Shown in pieces: positions 33,809-49,098 of a DNA stretch of 64,000 nucleotides (the first letter of the stretch is position 1; the number at the start of each line of letters is the position of its first letter). A model generated the notes under the pieces. The model was given only the letters and a program-made list of their open reading frames with translations, did no database searches and had not been told where the DNA came from. This DNA is from Omphalotus guepiniiformis (taxonomy: Eukaryota > Basidiomycota > Agaricomycetes > Agaricales > Omphalotaceae), in the NCBI GenBank assembly GCA_028554645.1, contig JAQOOI010000018.1, positions 1,116,001 through 1,180,000 of the forward strand. Reading direction: 5' to 3'. Position numbers and translations under genes: made by a program.

Positions 33809-36543
33809 ATGGCTATCACTCTACCTCAAATGTTCATCGCAACGCTGCTCTCGGGCGTTCTTTGGTACATTCTACGACATAGGATCAAGGGAACATGCCT
33901 GGATAACATTCCGGGACCAAAGGCGCAATCGTGGTGGACAGGTAACGTTTGCGGGACTTGTCCTTTCTTCTCGCAGTTACTGAAATAGTCTTCGCCTCTA
34001 GGTAACTTTGAGCAGTTATTGAACCCCAACGCTTGGGACTTTCATGCGAAGCTGGCCGAACAATGTGAGTCGTTTTCGCATTCGTTAATTTACGTTCACC
34101 TAGTTCGCATCCAGATGGTCAGGTCGTTAGTGTTCAAGGGTTGTTCGGGGTGAATACAGCCCTAAGATGAAATAACCTGAGGCTAGTCTACTGACTGATT
34201 AACAGGAAAAGTGGCTCTACACGTTCGATCCTAAGGTTATGCATAGTATATTTTTGAAGGTGCGTAGATTGCCTCCGACTTTTATGATCAAAAAGCAATC
34301 ATACCCTCTTCTCAGGATCAAGAGATTTTTCAGGCTAACGATGTATTCATCAAGTACGCGGAGCAATATCCTTATGTATCCTTATGTCTTCTAATTGGAC
34401 ATGATTTTTTCTCCCTGCAGTGGTAACCGGCTGGTATTTGGTTATGGATTGCTGGGTACTCTAGGTAAGACGTGTGGAAAGCTGCGATATTGTTGTGGTG
34501 TTTAGACTCAGGCAGGGGAGCAACATCGTAAGCAACGCAAGATGCTCAACCCTGTCTTCTCTGCAGCCCACATGCGGGACATGGGTACGTACATAGAATC
34601 GATATGCCAGGAGTGGAACGCCCATTGATTGCGTCGACAGTGCCTATCTTCAACAACGTGGTTGATAGGGTCTGTTTCCTCCCCTTTCTTCTCATCTAGC
34701 ATCTAGCTCAATGCACATTTTTTGCTTATAGTTACGAAGCACACTCAGGAGGAAACTTGAGCAAGGTCCTGCAACGCAAGAGGCAGTGTGAAATCTTGTC
34801 ATGGATTCATTCAATACTGACTTTCGAAGGTTCTTAGATTGACATACTGGCTTGGATGGGACGCACAGCGCTTGAATTGATCGGCCAGTCCGGTTTGGGT
34901 TTCTCTTTCGATTCTTTGGAAGACGACGAGAGTACTGCCCATCCCTACAGTAGGATCGTTAAAGAGCTTTTGTAAGTAATTCTATCTCTTTCTCCTTTCA
35001 TATACTAACACCTCTATAAGTCCGACCACGACACGTCTGAGGTTCATTCAAAACTTCATTATGCCTTGGCTATCAAGAGTTGGCCCTCCCGCCTTCCGCC
35101 GGTTTTTAGTGAACATCACCCCGTCGAAGGATGTCCAACAGATGCGCGACATGACAGATTATATGTGGTCTTTTGCGACTGAAATCTATGAAGGGAAGAA
35201 ACGCGCTTTGGAGAAAGGGGATGAGGCGCTTACGGAGCAGGTTGGGATGGGAAAGGATATAATGAATATTCTCAGTACGTTCGTCGGACATGATTGACCT
35301 TTACGATCTATTGAACATCTTGTACAGTGAAGGCGAACATGGTGTCTTCGGTTGAGGACAAGCTTGAGGAACACGAGGTTATTGGACAGGTCAGTGATTT
35401 AGTCGTAACTCCTATGCGTGCTATTCTCATTGCTATCTTAGATAAGGTCAGCGTTCAGTTCTAGATTGTTCGTAACAACCTGAACCTGAATGTCAATTTG
35501 GTGTTCTTGTAGCACGCTGGTATTTGGTGCAATGGATACCACCTCCGTACGTTGTCAAACAACAAACCATACCGAGTTCATGAAGCTGATTATATCTCTC
35601 AGACTGCAATGTCGCGCATGCTACATCTGCTGGCGATGCACCCGCATATTCAGACTAAGCTTCGGCAGGAGCTCGTCGAAGCACGGGAGAATTATGGAGG
35701 GGATCTCCCTTACGACGATTTGGTAGCACTACCTTATCTTGACGCTGTTTGTCGAGAGACCTTGAGGCTGTAAGTCGTTTCGCATGCCTCAACTAAACGC
35801 CGACTGAAATCTCCAGTGTAGTCACCCTCCTTTCCCCCTTACCCCGCGAATGTGAGTCTACTGAGGCACCACAATAATTGCTTTCAGTACTAAGATGATT
35901 TTCAGTGCGCGCAAAGACGTGGTAGTCCCCTTGCACACGCCAATTACTGGTGTAGACGGTACGGAAATGCGTGAGATATTCGTCGGGCGCGGTACGCAGA
36001 TTTGGGTTCCGGCCTTGAATGCAAACCGCAATGTAGCGCTGTGGGGACCAGACGCGACAGAATGGAAACCTGAACGATGGCTTCGACCACTTCCAGAGGT
36101 CTTGACGGCTGCGCATATTCCGGGTGTTTATTCTAATTTGTGAGTATCGCTTTACTGCTTCTCACTCAAATGAGTTACTGACCGCTTGTGTTTTGATGAT
36201 TGTTTAGAATGACGTTCATTGGTGGAGGACGATCCTGCATGTCAGTAGTTTTCTACTCGAATGATCTTACCAACGGTCATTGACGTGTTCTCTCTAGCGG
36301 CTTCAAGTTTTCACAACTGGAAATGAGTTGGTTCATTCGTTGATGTTTTTATTGATGCCGTACTCACCGATGGATCCTTCAGAGGTCGTGATGTCCGCTC
36401 TCATCAGCACGTTTGAGTTCGGTCCTTCGGAGAAAGATTCTGAGCTGACCTGGCAAATGAATATCATTTCTTCTCCGGCTGTGGGGCAGGATAAACGTCC
36501 ACAGCTACCTTTGACGGTAAGCTTGGTGAAAGGTGAGGATTGA
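33809..36543 (+). CDS. cytochrome P450 monooxygenase
   Basis: Gene with about a dozen short introns. The N-terminal membrane anchor is LPQMFIATLLSGVLWYILRH, followed by a proline hinge NIPGPKAQ. A helix-C region reads EQHRKQRKMLNPVFSAAHMR. The I-helix oxygen-binding site is FGAMDTTS. The ExxR is CRETLRL (about 35750-35770). The heme loop FIGGGRSCIGF has its Cys ligand at 36236-36238, with an intron interrupting the motif. The C-terminus, LTVSLVKGED, follows one more intron. Anchored in the ER and working with P450 reductase. An in-frame ATG at 33779 is an alternative start. The CYP family cannot be fixed by eye; substrate unknown. Confidence 0.9.
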
Positions 36544-36739
36544 GATCTATATTTGCGTTACAGTATGTACGTACAACATACAGAGATTCTACGTATACAT
36601 AAGTTATCTTGACCATTAAAATTCGTGCGAGATATGTAGAAGAGAAGAAAAGCCTAAACTCGGAGTCATGAATTGTGATTTGGACCCGTCTGTGAACCCA
36701 ACGGGATAGCAAAAGCATGCCCTAGATTAAGGCTCAATA

Positions 36740-37455
36740 TCAATTTTGACACCCCAGAGCTTTGATGATATCTTTCCGATAGGAGACAGGTTCCCAGTGG
36801 GCAGTCACCACCTCATCAGGATAATAACCCTGATAGTAAGCTAGGACTTGCTCCTTGGTGAGCGCTTCGACGTCGTTAGAGTTACAAATGGGGGGAAGTG
36901 TCACTCTGGTTGGAACCGTAACGCCACTGCTAGTGGGAGTACGAACATCAACCACCTGGTTCCAGGGCATGGTACCGTCAGGAAAAGGAACCTCTAGCAA
37001 TGGGCCATAACTCGATCTCATGGCATTAGAATCCTATATTCGACCAGATTAGAACACGACTCCTCGGAGGACCAGAATTATAACTGGTTTGGAACCCCCC
37101 CACCTTGGCAAATCGCCTAAAGACATCAGTTACCATCTTCGTAGTGTGCTTCGCCCTCGCCTTCAACTCTTCCAAATCATTTTGAACATCCACAGACTGA
37201 AAATCGCTCAACGTCACGAATTCCCTCATACTATCCAAATCAAACTGAGTTTTTCTTTGATTTTCGTCAATTTTCTTTTGAAGGCGTGTTAGTTGAATAT
37301 TTGTTGTGTTTAATTCAGATCGAAGCTGCTGGATGTCGTTGGCAAGTTCAGCTGGGATGCTTTCGAGTGTTTGTTTGAGATCGGTTAAGAGTTGTGTGAT
37401 GTTATCGGGGAAAGTATTCGCTGGGGTCATAGGGCGGAGCCTGAGAGTTGGTTCC
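36740..37455 (-). CDS. Mug135-like domain protein
   Basis: Two exons. Exon 1 starts with the ATG at 37455 (MEPTLRLRPMTPANTFPDNI), has a long heptad-rich helix (IPAELANDIQQLRSELNTTN, LTRLQKKIDENQRKT; coiled coil) and ends DVFRRFAK. Exon 2 begins after a short intron (GTGGGG to AATATAG) with DSNAMRSSYGPLLEVPFPDG and ends LPPICNSNDVEALTKEQVLA, YYQGYYP, ALGCQN. The end pattern (LPP, a short helix, Y..GY) resembles the C-terminal domain named after fission yeast Mug135, common in basidiomycetes. Molecular function unknown. The frame is open upstream of the chosen ATG, so the start could be further 5'. Confidence 0.6.
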
Positions 37456-37809
37456 ATTGGCGTTGAGGGAAAAAGCGCGGTATAGTAGAAGGTGCGACGT
37501 TGAATGGAATCAACTCTTATAGCGAGAAGTCCCTCAGTTCCATAACAAAGGGCGCCACTCGCAAGTGCCCATCCTTGTCTCAACTTTTTTGTGGTAAGTA
37601 GGGTAAGGCTCGGCTGCAACGTTTAGTTTCAGAACGCATTGCATGTAAACGAACCAACAATGGCATTGTCTGTACCGGAATGGGACAAAGAGGAAAAAGA
37701 GGTGCGGGACGATGAAGATTGCGAAGAAGACCATTGGGGTAATTACCAACCCGCCGACACTTGATTCTCGCTTGACAACGATCTCTCTTGAGCATTTACT
37801 TGACAGATT

Positions 37810-38101
37810 CCTGGCGAAAATCCTTCTTCAATGACCGAATACAAGGAGTTCTCGCCACATCCTCGTATAGACCCCTTTGTGGAAGCCTCAAGCTCAAGGG
37901 CCTCAAGGGCATTTCAAGGAAAATATCTAAACAAAACCGATGACAACCATCCAGCCTTGCCAATTACCTCACAAATGGGCCACAACACAAGTCGCCACTT
38001 TTCACGGCCAACAATGGGTCAGCCAGGGTGGCCTGTCGGCTGCGACATCTATAGTTTGTTCAGAACCCCTTCCCATTCGATAAACGAACCCAGAACGAAC
38101 C
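37810..38101. other. intergenic promoter region
   Basis: Gap between the Mug135-like gene and family copy H; short ORFs only, no motif assigned. Confidence 0.3.
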
Positions 38102-38979
38102 ATGGCCGCTGTCCTTGAACGTGAACTTGAATGGGACGAAGAGCTCGCTCGCTCATGGATTTCCCTTTCATTTAGACCAAAAGTTGATCCTGAGTGGCGA
38201 CGTAGGGCACAGGAGGAATACCAAAAGGTGTGTATTCGATCCATTTCAATATCACTCTTTGCTTGACCTTTGCGCTGTTAGCAATATAACGCATATGCAG
38301 CCGTACGACCTCCACAAGATCAACTTGACCCTCGTATCCTTGAATTGGTTTCCAACTCAGCAGTTCCGATGAATACTCGCCCGCTCCTGTATTACGGGCT
38401 CATATTTCATCGCAGCGACCGTGAGGCGTACATATCGCGCAATGAACTGACTATTCTCGACGATCCCGTGAAACCGGGGATGGCAGTTTCTAATCCTGAT
38501 CAATGGGCAGGGGTTTATGAAGCTACTGCTGAAGCGACTGTCGAAGGAATTCTCTCTGTCAAGTGTATGCTACCCCTCAGAATGAGACAACCCCTTGGAT
38601 TCGACTCCGATGTGTTCGTGTGCGCACTAGATGACACTCAGAAGTTGCGTCAGTTTCAGAAAGATGCCCCGACTTGGTGGGACAAGAGAGTATCTCGTGT
38701 TTTGAAGACGCTTAGGTTAGAATTTGGTCTTGGAGATCAGCAACCGAAGTGGTATTGGAGTTCTGATTTCGACGCAAGGTTCGTATTTTCGTCAGACTAC
38801 GACTCGGATCTTCTGTTGAGTTGATTTCTTGCTTGTGTAGTTATAATTGTCCGTTGCCGGAGTACAACCCCCCGCAAGTGAGATACGCGGCAAAGAAGAA
38901 GACGTCGGACGAGTCAGACTTTGATGAAAACGACATGGACTTTGACTTGCACTGGGACTCAGACTCAGACTCAGACTAG
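38102..38979 (+). CDS. acidic-tail repeat-family protein (copy H, dispersed)
   Basis: The best-structured member: exons 38102-38227, 38282-38778 and 38841-38979, phases 0 and 2, giving 253 aa. N-terminus MAAVLERELEWDEELARSWI. Core VRPPQDQLDPRILELVSNSA, LYYGLIFHRSDREAYISRNE, SVKCMLPLRMRQPLGFDSDV, FGLGDQQPKWYWSSDFDA. Exon 3 reads YNCPLPEYNPPQVRYAAKKK followed by DESDFDENDMD and a SDSDSD end. More divergent than the clustered copies and lying 9 kb away on the other strand, so probably the older lineage. Function unknown. Confidence 0.75.
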
Positions 38980-39586
38980 AGGAATGAGGAGGATACACTG
39001 GACTACGTGAAGCCTAGTGGTTGTTGTTTCTCATTTCGTTAGGGGAGAGGAAGAGTCGGAACGAAGAGCATCAGGAAGCTTGAGGCCAGCCTGGTTAGAG
39101 TTCATCGACATCGAAGGGTCGGTGAAAAAGAATTGTACGTAAGACCGAGGTTGACAGGCTGGACATGTACATCAAAATCTCTGAGAAACCACAAATTTGA
39201 AAAAAATTATTATGCCTACGTCCCTATGTCTTTGAACGTGTATGTGTATAACAGTCACCTATGTAAGATCCATGCAGCGTAAGTATGAAACTACTGGGAA
39301 ACAAAGCTATGAATAACTACTGGCTGAGAAGTCTGTGTAAAGATGTAAGTGCAAACAAAAATTACGGTTCTTTGTAGGATACGAGAAAAACTAAAGCAAG
39401 GCTACAATGCATAGTGAATTAGATTATAATAAGTAAGTACTGTAAGTAAGAGCAGAAGCACGTTTAAAGCGTTTATAAAGGACGAACGTTCGAACTTGGA
39501 ACCCCATCATACAAAATAGACAGAAGAAAACCTATAATACAAATACAGAAAACCCATATACAACCTAAATACAATGAAACATTAAC
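38980..39586. other. intergenic, AT-rich
   Basis: No gene; presumably the 3' ends of two converging transcripts (copy H and the TEA/ATTS gene). Confidence 0.4.
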
Positions 39587-42185
39587 TCACCCCATTCGCA
39601 TATGCGCCTCACCCGTAACATCACTTCCATCGAGTACAAAATGCTGTCGAACATCATGCACATGCTGTGGTCCGAATGCGCTCGCCGCCGAGCTCGTCCT
39701 ACCATGAGTGAGTACCAACGACTGATCCTCTGAGTCATTGAAACCCCCTCTCATCGGCACGCATTCAGCATGTAGCTGACGCTGCTCATGTGCCATATAG
39801 AAATCTTCATCAGATTCACAAGAAACGCGCTGTCCATGAAACCCACATGTACCAGTCATCCCAGCCATCTGGTGGACAACGCCACTGGCAGGCTGTAACG
39901 GATAAGGAGGGACATAAACAGGATCCGATGAAAAATCAAAAGTCCCTGATGATTCTTGTCTTTGAAATCGTGAGAGAGTGGAACTAGAGGGGAAAACGTA
40001 TGTCGCGTGTGTATGTGCTTGTGCGCGTATATTTTGATTGAAAGAGTCTTCCGAGACCCACTGTGCGCCACTGTCGTACACCTGTTGATCATGATTGGAA
40101 AATGCACGGGGATGATCTTCTGTGCCGCCGGACAAAATTTCTTCGTGAGGAGAAGGACAAGACGAGGACGTGGAAGATATCGTGAAAGGCCATAGAGGTT
40201 GTTGGTTCCACTCGCTGGACAGTGGAGGATAATGATTAGGATAATTGTTTGAGGTTCTAAGACTAGAGGTTGGAGTGACCATGTTATACGTCCGGTGACC
40301 TGACTGCGTCGTCGAGTGGTGATGCAGAGGGGCTTCCGGCAGTCGCTCTATAGTTCCAGCGTTAGGGTCCTCGGCGTTGGGTACGACGACGCCACTAGCA
40401 GATGCATGTACGGAGAGACAATCGTTCGAGATCCCATCAGAGGAGCTGAAGCCCTCAAAACCAGCATTGTCCATATTCTGCCTCATAGAAAGGGCCGTGT
40501 TGGCGGATACAGGATGATGGTATCTCGACGACAACACAGTAGTCCTCTGATACGATGTTTCGTGTTGAGCGCATGAACCACTTGCATTACTCTGAAGATT
40601 ATGAAAGGCCTGCGCGGTGCGAGATTCTTCGAATGGGCTACCCTCTGAGTGCATAGATGAAATTAATGGGTGTTCTTCCTCTTCAGGTAAGCTCGCGGGT
40701 ATTGGGTAGTGAGCCCTCCCGGCAGGTTCAGTAGAATAGGATGGGTCATCGAGACCCAGCGCGTCAAGAGCCCGAGCGTGGTTGGGTTTCACAGGCGCTT
40801 GAGTCAACTCAAGAGTAGACCGCGTAGTTCCTGAAGACGCAGTACGTCGGAGGATCGGAGCATAGTCCCTTGGAAAGTTCTCGGAGTGTGAAGACACATC
40901 ACTTGGACCAGAGCCACTCGGTGCTGCTACCTGTCGAACGTTAAACTGGTACGTAATGGTATGAACAACCCGAGTTGGAGGGCCAGGGGACGCTTCGGAT
41001 GGTAGACATTCCATAGGTTCTCTTTCAGCAATGTACTGGCTGACTGTGTATTGCGATAAGTCTAAGAAGGGACGTCAGCTTCGAAGCTGCCTATGGAAGG
41101 ATACACAACTCACTAAAATTACGGCGCATTCGTTTCCAGAAGGAGGGTATGAAACTGGTTTGGTAGTGGTAAACTAAACCAGGCTTCGATCCGTTATAAG
41201 ACACAAGTCTTTCCGTTGATAAAAAGACGAGACTGGTCCAATCCGAATGAACAAGCGTACCACCAACGAATACACGGTACATGGAAGAGTGCCTTGACAG
41301 AAGGGTATGACTGGTGAAAGAGATGCTAGGCTCGCGAAGCCATGAGGAAGGATGAGATGCCAACAGCGATATACGTCCGCAATCTGTACGGATGATTGGG
41401 AAAAACTGACTATCACCTGAAGCAGAGGTTGGCCCATGAAAGTTTCGACTAGACGAAATCAGCTCGATTGATACCGTGGTGTGCGACGAGGTGGCGGTTG
41501 GAGAATTTCTACGAAGGGTTGGAGCTCTGGAGACAGATGGCATGGATGAGACGCTGAATATGTCAGACGTCGTGGAGTACTCCGACGTAGCCGAGTCAGA
41601 AGGTGAAGATACAGGTGAAGACAACGTGGAGGCCATCTCCGCACAAGGGCTATGTTCGGATCCATTGTTCGTCTCACGATCAGGAGAATACTCACGTCGA
41701 AAGAGCAATCTATGAACTAGCTCAACAACTTAGAAGGTCGCGGGAGATCTCTGTGATAGGTGAACTTACTGCGCTCGTCCGTACAAGTGTCTCGAAGCTG
41801 TTGAAGTCTACTGCCGACTTGCTTCGGAGACCTGTCTCGACCCGTAGTGTGTTTGATGTAGTTAGATATCCAGCTGTTACGCTTCGGAAAGCGCTTCAAA
41901 AGTGAGACGTCCTTAACAGATTTCGGTCTGTATTTCTCCAATCCTAAAATATTCGGGCATGTCAAAACGGAAAAACGGGAGAAAAGCCTGGCCTGCCAAC
42001 TGACCTGCGATCAAGGCGGCCTCTACGGCGGGTGGCCACACCGCTTCATTCTGCGACTTTATCGTCTTCCAAGCTTTCCGACTGGATATGACGCTCTCAG
42101 CTGCAGTCTGCGTTCGCGGAGGACAAGTTGAGACGCGCTGAGTATCACTGATATCGTCGAGGGTCATCGCGGGATAAACTGGCAT
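39587..42185 (-). CDS. TEA/ATTS domain transcription factor
   Basis: Four exons: 42185-42005, 41943-41770, 41716-41114, 41061-39587, all with good GT-AG borders and matching phases. The DNA-binding TEA domain spans the first junction: KAWKTIKSQNEAVWPPAVEA, then after the intron GLEKYRPKSVKDVSLLKRFP, KRNSWISNYIKHTTG, RSPKQVGSRLQQLRDTC. The rest is Ser-rich and mostly disordered, with one folded-looking block (FPIIRTDCGRISLLAS, YRVFVGGTLVHSDWT, PGLVYHYQTSFIPSFWKRMR) that fits the C-terminal region of fungal family members. Related to Tec1/AbaA, which control development. Nuclear. Start taken as MPVYPAMTLDD; the frame is open further up. Confidence 0.85.
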
Positions 42186-42189
42186 AGGA

Positions 42190-42899
42190 AGATATGGATG
42201 TCGACGAAGCGACTTCCCCAGGATACAAAGAAGTAGCAGCAGTAGGGTCGCGATCAATCAACAGACTTGTTATAATGTGCATTCGAATGAATTGAGAGCA
42301 AGTCCAGAGGCCGATCAGATCCTCAGGCTTGATCGCATGCTGGGCTCGTAGCTTAGCTTCACACACGAGGATATATGTCGATATTTAACTATCCTATCTT
42401 GGAAAGAAGGAGATTTCGGAGAGGATCTAGGGAACCAACGGCAAGTGCGGCTTCTTCAAAAAAGTGAGATTTGCTCCCGTGCAAGAAAAGGAGGCTGGCT
42501 TACCGCCTAATTGACAGGGTAACGGCTTTGTTTTTTCAGGTTCTCGTGCCTCCATTACGATAACACGTGTGGCTATGACCACGACTAGCCATTTAGCTAA
42601 GTTAGATGGCAAACTTGACCATATGAAGATACATTCAAGTGTATGACAGACGCGTATCGTCGTTGTATGTACTGGTCTGTTGTCAAAACTTTAAGCGCTG
42701 AATTGTTCGGAACCGGAAAGTTGCGAACATACCTATGTACAGACTTGCTTATCCAGGGAAGAGAGGGCCAGTTGAACGTCGAGGTCGAGATCTGATGGTC
42801 GGGCGTCTGGGGCGTTTGTTAGATATGAACGAGCTTTGCAATCATATACAAACTAACTCTCACTAAAAATTTGAAACTGCTTTTCTCTCCGCGACCACA
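42190..42899. other. intergenic between divergent TEA and WD40 genes
   Basis: No gene supported. A 61-aa minus ORF at 42427-42612 with a hydrophobic start lacks any family support. The last 60 bases before 42900 are pyrimidine-rich (promoter/leader). Confidence 0.35.
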
Positions 42900-44465
<1,566 letters not shown>

Positions 44466-44754
44466 ATCGATCCTCTTATCTCTCTTGTTTGTACTCTTGA
44501 TTTTTTCTTGTGACGATTGTACATTTGTATCCTTAATATTTCTTCAAGCACAATTGTACATTCTATTAGCGAGGCACTACCTTGCCAGCACTTTGCATAT
44601 GATATGGTATTGATACAAGACATTGAAAGCTGTAATTCATGGTAATAAACAAAGTCCAGATGCCACGAAAGGACCAAACTTCATCATTTCACAGGTTCTG
44701 CGTTCAGTAAATCTAAAAAGAGAAACGTGAATAAAACAACACTAGAAGAGTTTC

Positions 44755-47700
44755 CTACAACCTACCTTTAGCTACCTCCTTGTCAGCCTCTGTCAACCCG
44801 GAATCATGGGCTTCCAAGAACGCGTCCACCTAAGACAGTCCGTCAGCATACGAGGGGCTTAGCACAATCGCCGAGTTTAACCAACCTCATCCATGACTTG
44901 GTCATCATTAATGTCAGCATCTAGGTCATCCTCGCTCGCCTCGTCATCATCCTTGGCATCGTCAATGGTAAACGCCGGACGAGACAAGAGCGCAGCGTTC
45001 GCAGCTTGCAAATGGGTCATCGGTGAATAATCTGGTTTCTCATCCTTCTCAATCTTCGACGTAGATGTGTCCACAGTGAGTGTAGACGACGGTGACGAAG
45101 GTCGTAATGAAGAAGTGCTTGTCGACGGTTTGAGACTGGTCTTTGACGTAGAATGACGCATAGACGGCATGAGTAGCGATTCCCGAGCTTTGGGCTCTTC
45201 CAGCGTCTTGTATCTGCCAATCGATGGCTTATGAACAACTTGGTGAAACGGCAGTCAACACCAGAAGCAACAGTCAATCATACGAGTTACCCACTTGGTG
45301 TTTCCCGATTGTTTTACCGATTTCATCAGTAAACATGTTAAACATTTTCTTATTACTATCGGTAGCGATGGAGTGCCAGATATCGCCGAGGAGACCACTG
45401 CTTGACATTGGGAGCTCAAGGTCGACCACAGGATCCAGTGTGAAAGAAGCAGAAAGGTCCGTCTCAAAGAACGACTCCAGAATCTCATCAGCTAACACGA
45501 CCATACGAAACCTGTTAATTAATCATTCAATAGCCGGTCGTAAGTCCAGACAAAACACAGCACATACGTCGCCAGATTAAGATATGGTTGATTTGAAGGG
45601 ATCGGCGGAGGTGGTGACCGTGGCTCACCATCCGGTAGCTGTTCTGGAGCTTCCGGCTCCGGGAGCAGGGCATCCCCGTACTCGAAGGCGTTAGTCATGA
45701 AGCGACTGACAGCACCTAGATATGCGTCTCCGATCTCATACCTGAATATAAACTAATGGAAGACGCCGTAATGTAAGCCAGTGTCACAGCCTGCTAGGAA
45801 CATTGCGCGTAGACAGTTACATACCAGGAGAGACTCAGAAACCGTTAGCACCTCATCCCTCGTCAGGTAGCCGTCTTTATTCTTGTCATGCAAGTTGAAG
45901 AACCACTCGATATTCTCCATTAGATCATTGAACATTACACCGTCTAATCCAGAAACCAGATCTTGACATCGATGAGCTAAGCGCCAGGGAATAACACGGA
46001 GCAATCACATACTTGAAAGGAAAGTGCTCCACGACATGAAGTATCCCAAAAGAAGAATAAACGGTCAATAAACTCGTGCTCGGCAATATCTCTGTCAACT
46101 CGTTGCTGAAATGTTTCGTTAGTACTCCTCTTGACAGAAGAGAATAATGTACGCGCGAGACACATACCTGGAAACCGTTACTGACTATTTTCTCGTCTCG
46201 CGCCCAAGTTGCGATCTCACTCATGAAATACTGGAACGTCGTCAACTGTATCCTCGTCTCGGGTTTTTCCTCGTGTCCGTCATTAGTAGCCAACAGAGAG
46301 GGTGGAGGCAACGAGGCTGGAGGCGGTGGAATGACACACATCGCCTGATATAACGCGTCATAAATCAGTCCCACTTTATCCTTGGAAAACCTTCCAAGAT
46401 CTCGTAGATTTCTAATCGCAGACCGTTTAGAGAAATTCTCTATACTGTGGACAATTTCATTCCTGAATCTCTTTCGCTCAGAGAGAATTAAATCATCGGT
46501 GATGACCGAAAACTCTCTAAACGAGACGAGCATAAGCTCCTGGAAGCGCGTGATTGCACGCGCACGCGGATCAGAGGAGTTGGGATGAGCAGAGTCGCCG
46601 AGCGAACTGAAGTAGTCTCGCATCAAGCTAGAGATAGATATGGAGTTATTTGATGAAAGCCGGACTGAATCAGGGCAAGACTCACTTCAAGAATCCTCCA
46701 TCATCTTGAACCTGTAGCAATTTCTCCCCGTTTATTTTCAGGATAGCTAAAGCACCCAAAGATATCAGACGATATCTCTAGATAGCTATGAGAGTCACTA
46801 ACCAAGACTATCCAAACGAAAACAATCAGTGGTCAACTCATCACCGAGTACAACAATACTCACCCTACTTGGAACAGAACCTTTGGTCCCATACAGAAGA
46901 AACAGTCCACTATCCGGAAGGCGAAGATCATCGGCATACTATTGATGTATCTATAAGCAAAGCATTAAGTACTTGCGCCGTCCAGAAAAGTTAACCACAA
47001 ACAAACTCAAGAACCACGGCAGTGAAGCAACCGACAGCTGAACGTCAACTTCTGTGAAGTGATCATGTATCATGGGCAGACAGCGCTGAACGAGTGACTC
47101 AAACACGCGCTGATCGAGAAGTGTTCCATGCATAGAAGGACTTGGTAGAAAAAAAAGTATGTCAGGACGACAACGACTTGCCATTGTCATTAACGGGAAC
47201 ACAGAGTACGCACGCATAATAACCAGGTAACAACCGGTCACATAAGACTTCCAGGAGCCAAAATGCTTGTTCTTCAGACATATAACTATAAGTTCGATCA
47301 GCGAAAACGACGACACCAAAAGTAAGACAGAAAGAGCTATACATCAAAATAGCAGCAGCAAGGATATTCATAGCCTATCAAAAATCAATCAAAAACGAGC
47401 CCATCCACCAGTAGGAACAAAAGACCATACCTGACAATACCCAAGTTCAGGATTCTTAAACGAATATGCCTGCAGAACTCTTCTCAGCGCGCTTATGCCC
47501 TCCTCCGATTGATATCCTGCATACTCTGGCAAACTACGATGCAAATCCTTCTCAATGTCCTCCGTACTAGTCGTTACCCGACCCTTATTCTCTTCCAGCA
47601 TGCGATCGTACAGACCAGGATTGGAGTGTCGCAAAAATATCGAACCTGAAAGTGTCTCCCACATTTCTCCTCGTAATCGGTTCGGTAACCCGACCTGAAC

Positions 47701-48690
47701 GAGTCGAGTACATTGAGGGTATCGTAGGAGAGTAAGGTTGCGTCCGTGAGCTGATCCTCCTCAGTATTAGCTATATGACCCGTAGATAGATATGCTCACT
47801 TTTGAGGTAGGTCGTCCATAATTTTAATTTAGATGCTTCACGAAGCCTGACAGGACACGAAATCATGAGCAAAGTTGGATGGAATAATTAAAGAAAGAGC
47901 TCTCACTTCTTCGCATCACCCGGAAACTTAAACCGTAGCCCAAGACCACCATGATAAGAAGACTCCGAAGCTTGTGAATTATCGTCCTTATCCTCCCCTT
48001 CCACCGATTGAGACCCAGAATTCGACACAAGAACTTCAGAGTAACACGTCTTCACGAACCCTTTCACAGACTTCATCATCCCACGTTGCAGCTCAACCTT
48101 GAGTGCATCACGTAGGAGAGCACAAAACAGATCCGCAGTAGGTCTCAGAGACGTCAGTTGGACGATCTAGGAAAGAAACGACAGCAAACGACAGCAAATC
48201 AGCATTCCATTTCAACAACAAAGATCCCCAACCAAAACAACCACCAAAAACATACTATTTTGCTTCCGTGCCATAATGAGAGACTGAGAGCGTAGATCCC
48301 AGCACGCGCATTAAGTCGTTCGACGCGCCGTACAGTAGAAAGCGGAATAGTGAAACGAACAGACTTCTTGTCCAAAGACGAAAATGCCAGATACGGTGCC
48401 ATTAAGTATAACTTTCCAGCCTATATAGCAAATTGCAACAACGGATTGTAATGAGACATACAGCGAGCCCCCATCTCCGATACATGGACCGAACTCACGT
48501 AGGCTTCTTCCTCCCCCTGAGCACCCAAGCTCAACACAGCGTTAATATCCATCTTCTCGATCTCCTCATCGTGAGCACTGTTCTTGCCATCAAGGTTACT
48601 TGGTACTGAAGGAAGTGAGAAGAAGTTTTGCGTTAGCTGCTCTTTCGTGGGTTCCTTGAAGTTTCGTAGTGCTGTCGAGATAGTCGACAT
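44755..48690 (-). CDS. GRAM-TBC-EF-hand Rab GTPase-activating protein
   Basis: Large gene with many introns; ATG at 48690 ([20 protein letters not shown]). Order: a GRAM-like region ([30 protein letters not shown]; about 48.2-48.4 kb); a TBC domain starting [20 protein letters not shown], with the arginine finger [11 protein letters not shown] (Arg near 47538) and the glutamine finger GYCQ; then [25 protein letters not shown] and [20 protein letters not shown]; a helical region; and an EF-hand loop [12 protein letters not shown] near 45860-45905 with all canonical Ca-binding positions. The tail is Ser-rich then acidic ([17 protein letters not shown]). Same architecture as fungal Gyp2/Mdr1 and animal TBC1D8/9, which switch off Rab GTPases in membrane traffic. 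The last few residues (stop at 44755) assume no further 3' exon. Confidence 0.85.
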
Positions 48691-49098
48691 CGTTCAAAGA
48701 ACGACAAGTGTATTGCCCTTTATCTGTTCCCTTGCAAGGATATTTGAGTACAATTCGATGGCGGTGGCAATTGTGGAGGATACTAAGTAGGTATCTACTC
48801 TGGAAAGTAGAGCGGTGCTAGCAGTCCGCCAAACATCTCAATACACCCTCGGCGATCGTATGTAACTATTCGGCCCTGCGGACCAGCCAGCTGAACTATG
48901 TCTAGATTCCAATTTCTTTACAGATACACACAACAGTACTTAGGACTATAATAATACAACTTTGTCGAATTAATTATCGACAGGAGAACGAATAAAGCGC
49001 GCCAAGTTACATTTACAAAAACATGCTATCCATGAAGTCGAACCTTGATGACCTGGCAGACATTAACTTGGGAATTATAAGAAATGCTTGATAACACC
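48691..49098. other. intergenic
   Basis: No gene; contains the GAP promoter and the 3' end of the F-box gene. Confidence 0.35.
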